Of a stretch of DNA of 64,000 nucleotides, positions 59,866-64,000 are shown piece after piece. The notes beneath the pieces are model-generated. The model was not told the origin of the DNA, did not search any database, and saw only the letters and a list, made by a program, of their open reading frames with translations. The stretch is from Mycolicibacterium peregrinum. Its GTDB lineage: Bacteria > Actinomycetota > Actinomycetes > Mycobacteriales > Mycobacteriaceae. Both the position numbers and the translations under genes were made by a program. Within the stretch, counting starts at the first letter, position 1. Every line of letters begins with the position of its first letter. Location: contig NZ_LZSY01000110.1 of the NCBI RefSeq assembly GCF_001665625.1, positions 124,001 through 188,000 of the forward strand, read 5' to 3'.

Positions 59866-60920
59866 CGCTGCGGTTCGTCGATCTCGTCGGGCAGCGGCAG
59901 GGTGTCGGGGTTCGACCAGATCGTGTTGAACCGGGCCATCCCGACCGTCGTGACCACATGGTCGACGAAGGCCTTACCCCGCGTGTACTGGCTGATCTTG
60001 GCGTCGAAGCCCAAAAGCGCGCGCACGAGACGCTGCAGCGGCGGCTGCTTGCGCTGCCTGCGTTCGTCGAAGCGACGCCGGATCGTCGAGACGGTGGGCA
60101 CCACCGCCGGGCCGACGGCATCCATCACGTGATCGGCGTGCCCCTCCAGCAGCGTGCCCAGCACCAGCAGCTGATCCAGTGCCCGGCGCTGAGGCTCGGC
60201 CTGCACGGCACGCATGAGGCCCAGCACACCGGTCGAATTCGGGTCCGGCGCTTGACCATTGCGCTGGGTCCGGACAAACTCCGCGAGTCGTCCCACCATC
60301 TCGGTGACGTCCTCGCCGGCATCCTGGGTCAGCACCGCCAGGGCCTGTGACATGTGGTCGGCCAGCCAAGGGTTGGCGCGGAACTGGACCCGGTGGGTGA
60401 CCTCGTGCAGGCACACCCACAACCGGAAATCGGCTGGGGTGACCCGTAATTGACGTTCCACCGCGATGACGTTCGGATACACCAGCAACAGCTCGCCGCC
60501 GTCGGGGCCGAACGGGTCGTACTGGCCCAGGATGCCCGAGGAGATGAATGCCAGCACCGCACCGGTTTGCGCCCCGGTCACCCGCCCGGTGATGAATCCC
60601 GGCTTGTGCTCGTCAGTTTCGTCGCCCGGTTGGATCCCGGTGGTCATCACCCGCATCGAACGGGTGGCCGCCCGGATCCACTCGGGGCGGTCCACCACCC
60701 GGGCCTCGGGCACCTCCGCGCCCTCGATCAGACCCGTCACCTCGCGCACCGGCAGCTCGGCGGCCTTCGAACTCTCCGAGAGCTGCTGAATCACCTGGTT
60801 GCGGGTGTAGTCCGTGGCTGCCGGGGCCGGCCGGGCCAGCTTCGCCCCGACTGTCGCGGCGAAGTCCCAGTCGACCGCGCGGCCCGCGGTCACGGCGACC
60901 CGGTCGCTCACGTGCCACAT
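59844..60920 (-). CDS. Zincin-like metallopeptidase (DUF2342, coenzyme F420-associated)
   Basis: A 358-residue protein with the zinc motif HEVTHRVQF (HExxH) and a third ligand in EGHADHVMDAVG, a zincin fold annotated as a coenzyme F420 biosynthesis-associated or hypothetical protein (Rv3626c). The start ATG 60920 overlaps the dacB end; GTG 60926 is also possible. It ends inside the tilS start. The function is not known. Confidence 0.85.
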   Translation of the reverse strand: MWHVSDRVAVTAGRAVDWDFAATVGAKLARPAPAATDYTRNQVIQQLSESSKAAELPVREVTGLIEGAEVPEARVVDRPEWIRAATRSMRVMTTGIQPGDETDEHKPGFITGRVTGAQTGAVLAFISSGILGQYDPFGPDGGELLLVYPNVIAVERQLRVTPADFRLWVCLHEVTHRVQFRANPWLADHMSQALAVLTQDAGEDVTEMVGRLAEFVRTQRNGQAPDPNSTGVLGLMRAVQAEPQRRALDQLLVLGTLLEGHADHVMDAVGPAVVPTVSTIRRRFDERRQRKQPPLQRLVRALLGFDAKISQYTRGKAFVDHVVTTVGMARFNTIWSNPDTLPLPDEIDEPQRWIDRVL

Positions 60921-62290
60921 CCGCACGACCGCAGCACGGCAGCCAGCTCGTCGATCGCGGTGCGTCCGGTGGGCCCGGCGTTGTTGGAGATCAGCGCGAA
61001 CGTCAGCACCCGGCCGTTGTCGTCGGTGACGATGCCGGCCAGCGCGTTGGTCCCGGTCAGCGATCCGGTCTTGGCTCGCAGCCAGCCCGCGGCGTCACGG
61101 CCGGCAGCGGTGTCGAGGTAGCGGTTGGACAGCGTGCCGCTGCCCCCGGCGATGGGCAGCAGATCTACCAGCGGCCGCATGGCCGGTTCGGTGTTGCCCG
61201 CCGCGAGGTTGACGACCTCGTCGAGGATCCGGGCGGTCAGCCGGTCATCGGTCGACAGGCCGCTGGAATCGACCAGCTTGGCGGCCGACATGTCGATGCC
61301 AACGCCTTCGAGTTGGCTCGTCACCGCGTCGACACCACCGTCGAAACTCTGCGGCCGGTGCAGTTGTGCGGCGACCTCGCGGGCGATCGACTCGGCCATC
61401 ACGTTGTCGGACTCGTTCATCATCTGGCGCAGGCGCTCGATCAGTGGCGCGGACTGCACCGCGGCGATCTGCCTGCCACCCGAGACCTCTGCGGGCAGCA
61501 CCGTCACCGTCGCGGGGTCCACCCGCAGGGCGGTGGCCAGGGCCCGGCCCGCGTCGAGTGCCGGTGTGGTCGAACGCCTGGATTCCACCGTCGTCGGCTG
61601 GATGCGTCCACCGTCGAGCATCACCGGCTCCATCGGTGCGATGTCACCGCCCTCGATGTCGGCGGGATCCCAGCCCGGTGCCATCGTCGGGCCGCTGTAG
61701 TCGCTGGTGTCCACCCGCACCGCGGTGACCGTGATCCCGCTGCCGCGCACCTGCTCGGCGAGGTCGCTGATGCGGGCCGCGCCCTTGTACCAGGTATCGG
61801 TGTCGTCCGGCGCCGCCGAGAGCGTGGTGTCCCCGCCGCCCTTGAGCACCACCAGACCGGGTTGCGAGTCGACGGCCAGTACCGTCGTGGCCAGCCGGGC
61901 GTTGCGGTCCAGAGTGAGCAGCGCTGCGGCTGTGGTCAGCACCTTGTTGACCGACGCCGGCTGCATCGGCACCCCGGAATTCTGCTCCCACAGTTCGGCG
62001 CCGGTCTCGGCGTCGGTGATCCGGCCGGTCACCAGACCGAGATCGGGATTGGCCAGAGCCGGGGCCAGCGCGGCGGCCAGGCCGCTCACGGTCGGGCTCG
62101 GCGCCGACATGTCCACCGGGACGATCCCCGGGCTCGCAGTCGCAGGCGGAGGTGCAGGTGTGGCCGCCGCGGCATCACTGGAACGGTGCCCGGTGAGCAC
62201 GGCAGCAAGCGCGACGACACCGGCGACCAGCATCAAGACCACGACGCCAACCGCCACATGGGTGGACTGCCGCCACCGAGTGGGCCGCAT
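60908..62290 (-). CDS. dacB: D-alanyl-D-alanine carboxypeptidase/endopeptidase (DacB type, PBP4)
   Basis: A 460-residue penicillin-binding protein with an N-terminal membrane anchor (about 15-35), a Pro/Ala linker, and the S13-type catalytic motifs SVNK (in PASVNKVLT), SDN ([10 protein letters not shown]) and KTG (RAKTGSLTG). It corresponds to Rv3627c. The ATG at 62290 has a strong AGGAGA site five bases upstream; longer frames lack similarity. Divergent from ppa. Confidence 0.93.
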   Translation of the reverse strand: MRPTRWRQSTHVAVGVVVLMLVAGVVALAAVLTGHRSSDAAAATPAPPPATASPGIVPVDMSAPSPTVSGLAAALAPALANPDLGLVTGRITDAETGAELWEQNSGVPMQPASVNKVLTTAAALLTLDRNARLATTVLAVDSQPGLVVLKGGGDTTLSAAPDDTDTWYKGAARISDLAEQVRGSGITVTAVRVDTSDYSGPTMAPGWDPADIEGGDIAPMEPVMLDGGRIQPTTVESRRSTTPALDAGRALATALRVDPATVTVLPAEVSGGRQIAAVQSAPLIERLRQMMNESDNVMAESIAREVAAQLHRPQSFDGGVDAVTSQLEGVGIDMSAAKLVDSSGLSTDDRLTARILDEVVNLAAGNTEPAMRPLVDLLPIAGGSGTLSNRYLDTAAGRDAAGWLRAKTGSLTGTNALAGIVTDDNGRVLTFALISNNAGPTGRTAIDELAAVLRSCGCGT

Positions 62291-62417
62291 ATTTCTCCTG
62301 CTCTGCCGGTGGTGGGAACGAGCCACCCGTTTAGGCCAGACTATCGCTCGATTAGGGTTGACCCGCGTCGTCGCCCGACGACCCAAGACTGACCGCAGAT
62401 GCGAAGGAGCCGCGACG

Positions 62418-62906
62418 GTGAAGTTCGACGTCGTCATCGAGATCCCGAAGGGTTCGCGCAACAAGTACGAGGTTGACCACGAAACCGGCCGGGTCAAGCT
62501 CGACCGCTACCTCTACACCGCATTCGGCTACCCCGCCGACTACGGGTTCTTCGAAGACACCCTCGGCGAGGACGGCGATCCGCTGGATGCGCTGGTGCTG
62601 CTGCCCGAGTCGGTGTTCCCCGGCTGCACCGTCGAGGCCCGCCCGGTCGCGATGTTCAAGATGACCGACGAGGCCGGCGGCGACGACAAGTTGCTGTGCG
62701 TGCCTGCCGGAGACCCGCGCTGGGACCACATCCAGGACCTCGGCGACGTGCCGCAGTTCGAACTCGACGCGATCAAGCACTTCTTCGTGCACTACAAGGA
62801 CCTGGAGCCGGGCAAGTTCGTCAAGACCGCCGACTGGGTGGGCCGTGAAGAGGCCGAGGCCGAGTTGCAGCGTTCGGTCGAGCGGTTCAAGACCGAAGGT
62901 CACTGA
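62418..62906 (+). CDS. ppa: Inorganic pyrophosphatase
   Basis: A 162-residue family I pyrophosphatase: [43 protein letters not shown] with the Mg-binding aspartates, and [19 protein letters not shown] 62418 (MKFDVVIE) has AAGGAG nine bases upstream. It pulls biosynthetic reactions by removing pyrophosphate. Confidence 0.97.
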   Translation: MKFDVVIEIPKGSRNKYEVDHETGRVKLDRYLYTAFGYPADYGFFEDTLGEDGDPLDALVLLPESVFPGCTVEARPVAMFKMTDEAGGDDKLLCVPAGDPRWDHIQDLGDVPQFELDAIKHFFVHYKDLEPGKFVKTADWVGREEAEAELQRSVERFKTEGH

Positions 62907-62967
62907 GCAGCCCACTCATTTAGCCTCGCTGTAACACGGGGTAACCCCCCTGTGCTCTGCGCCGCTC

Positions 62968-63531
62968 ATGCTTGACCAGGTGTTGATGCATCAGGGCCTG
63001 GGACTTGAGGCGTACAACGCGTTGCCGACGCGCCGTGCAGTGCACGCCGTGTACGAGTGCTGTTACAGCGTGGTGCTGGCGACCGATCTTGCCGGTGGGC
63101 GTCCGTTCGCCGACCATGCCGCACTGTTCCGGCAGGCCGATGCTCTGCTGTTCAGTCTCGGCGAGGATTCCATCGACCGGGTACTGCAGGCCTATCCACA
63201 CATCGGGCGGCGTCCCCGCAGCCCGAAGTCGGTGTGCGAACAGTGCTCGGTGTGGGACGACGATCCCGCGGTGATGACACAGCTCAACGCCGAGGTCCAG
63301 CACTACGCCGAACGGTTCGGGTTCGGCTTCGTGATGTTCGTCGAAGACGGAGCGGCCCCGGCCGCGACATCGGGCGCCGGCTGCGCGCACCGGGCCATGG
63401 CCGCGATCATCGACCGGCTGCACCACGACCGCGACACCGAACGCAAGGTGGTCCGCAACGAGTTGGCCCGCATCAACCGGGCCCGGCTGGAACGCATGCT
63501 CGGTCCCGAGGGCGGCTACTACAACTGGTAA
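62968..63531 (+). CDS. 2-oxo-4-hydroxy-4-carboxy-5-ureidoimidazoline decarboxylase-like (OHCU)
   Basis: A 187-residue helical protein with the OHCU decarboxylase pattern: ALPTRRAVHAVYECCYS near the N-terminus, AYPHIGRRPRSPKS with the active-site His-Pro-His-like region, FGFGFVMFVEDG and the terminal Arg-rich helix. This enzyme completes uric acid breakdown to allantoin. The usual glutamate next to SxxEQ is read in SVCEQCSV. No urate oxidase is visible in the window. ATG 62968 is used. Confidence 0.75.
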   Translation: MLDQVLMHQGLGLEAYNALPTRRAVHAVYECCYSVVLATDLAGGRPFADHAALFRQADALLFSLGEDSIDRVLQAYPHIGRRPRSPKSVCEQCSVWDDDPAVMTQLNAEVQHYAERFGFGFVMFVEDGAAPAATSGAGCAHRAMAAIIDRLHHDRDTERKVVRNELARINRARLERMLGPEGGYYNW

Positions 63532-63729
63532 ACCGGGTCGATTTCACTGCCAGGCCTGCACCGACCGAGGACAGCCATGCCCTGCCCGACGGGGACCAGC
63601 GACAGGCATTTCTGGCCGAACACGCCGCCGAGATCACCAATCTGGACCGGTTTCTGGAGTCAGGGCAGCTGGTCACGCCCGTTCGGTGAATCGCGCCCGT
63701 GATGGGCTTGGTCCGGCGATGATGTCGCG

Positions 63730-64000
63730 ATGGACGACCTCGTACACGGCCACTGCGATGCCCGCTTCTCTTCGATCCGCGATGCGTTGGCAGACGGGCT
63801 GGCCAGTGGAGAGGAGACCGGGGCGGCCATCGCGATCGACATCGACGGTGAACTCGTCGTCGACATGTGGGGCGGGTACGCCGACGCCGCCCGGACCCGC
63901 ACGTGGGAGTCCGACACCATCGTCAACGTCTTCTCGTCCACCAAGACGGTGACCGCACTGTCCGGGCTCATGCTGATCGACCGTGGGCTGATCACCGCCG
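63730..64000 (+). CDS. Serine hydrolase, beta-lactamase class C/EstB type (cut by right edge)
   Basis: The first 90 residues: MDDLVHGHCDARFSSIRDAL, a strand AAIAIDIDGELVVDMWGGYAD, and the catalytic SxxK in FSSTKTVTALSGLML (Ser/Lys). This arrangement is typical of beta-lactamase-like esterases of family VIII (EstB). The rest is beyond 64000. The ATG at 63730 was chosen by similarity of the N-terminus. Confidence 0.8.
   Translation, partial: MDDLVHGHCDARFSSIRDALADGLASGEETGAAIAIDIDGELVVDMWGGYADAARTRTWESDTIVNVFSSTKTVTALSGLMLIDRGLITA

Noticed and set aside
63529..63689. Possible small peptide gene after the OHCU-like gene (VNRVDFTARP...)
   Set aside because: The frame is open but no ATG/GTG/TTG start with RBS is placed sensibly; could be a remnant, so not listed.

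Overview
The window looks like the chromosome of a rapidly growing mycobacterium (Mycolicibacterium type). GC content is high, GTG/TTG starts and 1-4 base stop/start overlaps are frequent, and the gene order from about 16.9 kb onward follows the M. tuberculosis stretch from Rv3577 to Rv3628: arsB2, rlmB, cysS, ispF, ispD, carD, lpqE, radA, disA, canB, mutY, mhuD, lpqF, clpC1, lsr2, lysS, coaX, panD, panC, folK, folB, folP, folE, ftsH, ephA, hpt, tilS, dacB, ppa. These correspondences come from recognising the protein sequences; no search was run.

Region 1 (1-16.9 kb) is a zinc-starvation island. Five AT-rich, Fur-family-like palindromes, read here as Zur (FurB) boxes, lie in its intergenic regions at 3.93, 6.10, 6.16, 9.08 and 15.44 kb. 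Around them lie: a four-gene membrane/lipid operon running off the left edge (His-rich membrane protein, GNAT, NAD-dependent epimerase, fatty acid desaturase); two tandem Mce-associated-like proteins; a diiron-type protein; a Cys-rich protein; the CtpC/PacL1 metal-ATPase pair; a YcgR/YcgQ-like permease pair; a complete set of cysteine-poor alternative ribosomal proteins (L28, L33, S14, S18 in one operon, L31 in the other); and a CobW-family protein orthologous to Rv0106. A cobalamin riboswitch begins about 20 bases after the alternative S18 gene and leads into a BtuF-BtuC-BtuD-FhuF-like operon, so zinc and B12 control appear stacked on one transcription path.

Region 2 (16.9-36.9 kb) holds a metallo-beta-lactamase-fold protein and an ArsB-like transporter, then conserved housekeeping genes: rRNA methylation, Cys-tRNA synthesis, MEP isoprenoid steps, CarD, RadA/DisA/MutY genome maintenance and carbonic anhydrase. 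After these come MhuD, LpqF, a receptor Ser/Thr kinase whose outer domain resembles Mce-associated proteins with a similar partner gene overlapping it, and a cobalt-uptake operon (cbtB-cbtA-histidine phosphatase) behind a second cobalamin riboswitch.

Region 3 (36.9-52 kb) is an almost unbroken minus-strand block: clpC1 and lsr2, each with a clear intrinsic terminator, then lysS, the pantothenate/CoA genes coaX-panD-panC, three conserved mycobacterial genes, the folate cluster folK-folB-folP-folE, and ftsH.

Region 4 (52-64 kb) has an ephA-like epoxide hydrolase broken by a one-base frameshift, a luciferase-like monooxygenase, a zinc-type dehydrogenase, a SIMPL lipoprotein and a 22-bp perfect inverted repeat. 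These are followed by a molybdopterin oxidoreductase, hpt, tilS, a zincin, dacB, ppa, an OHCU-decarboxylase-like gene and the start of a serine hydrolase cut by the right edge. No tRNA, rRNA, CRISPR array or insertion sequence was recognised, and no gene-free gap exceeds 300 bases.
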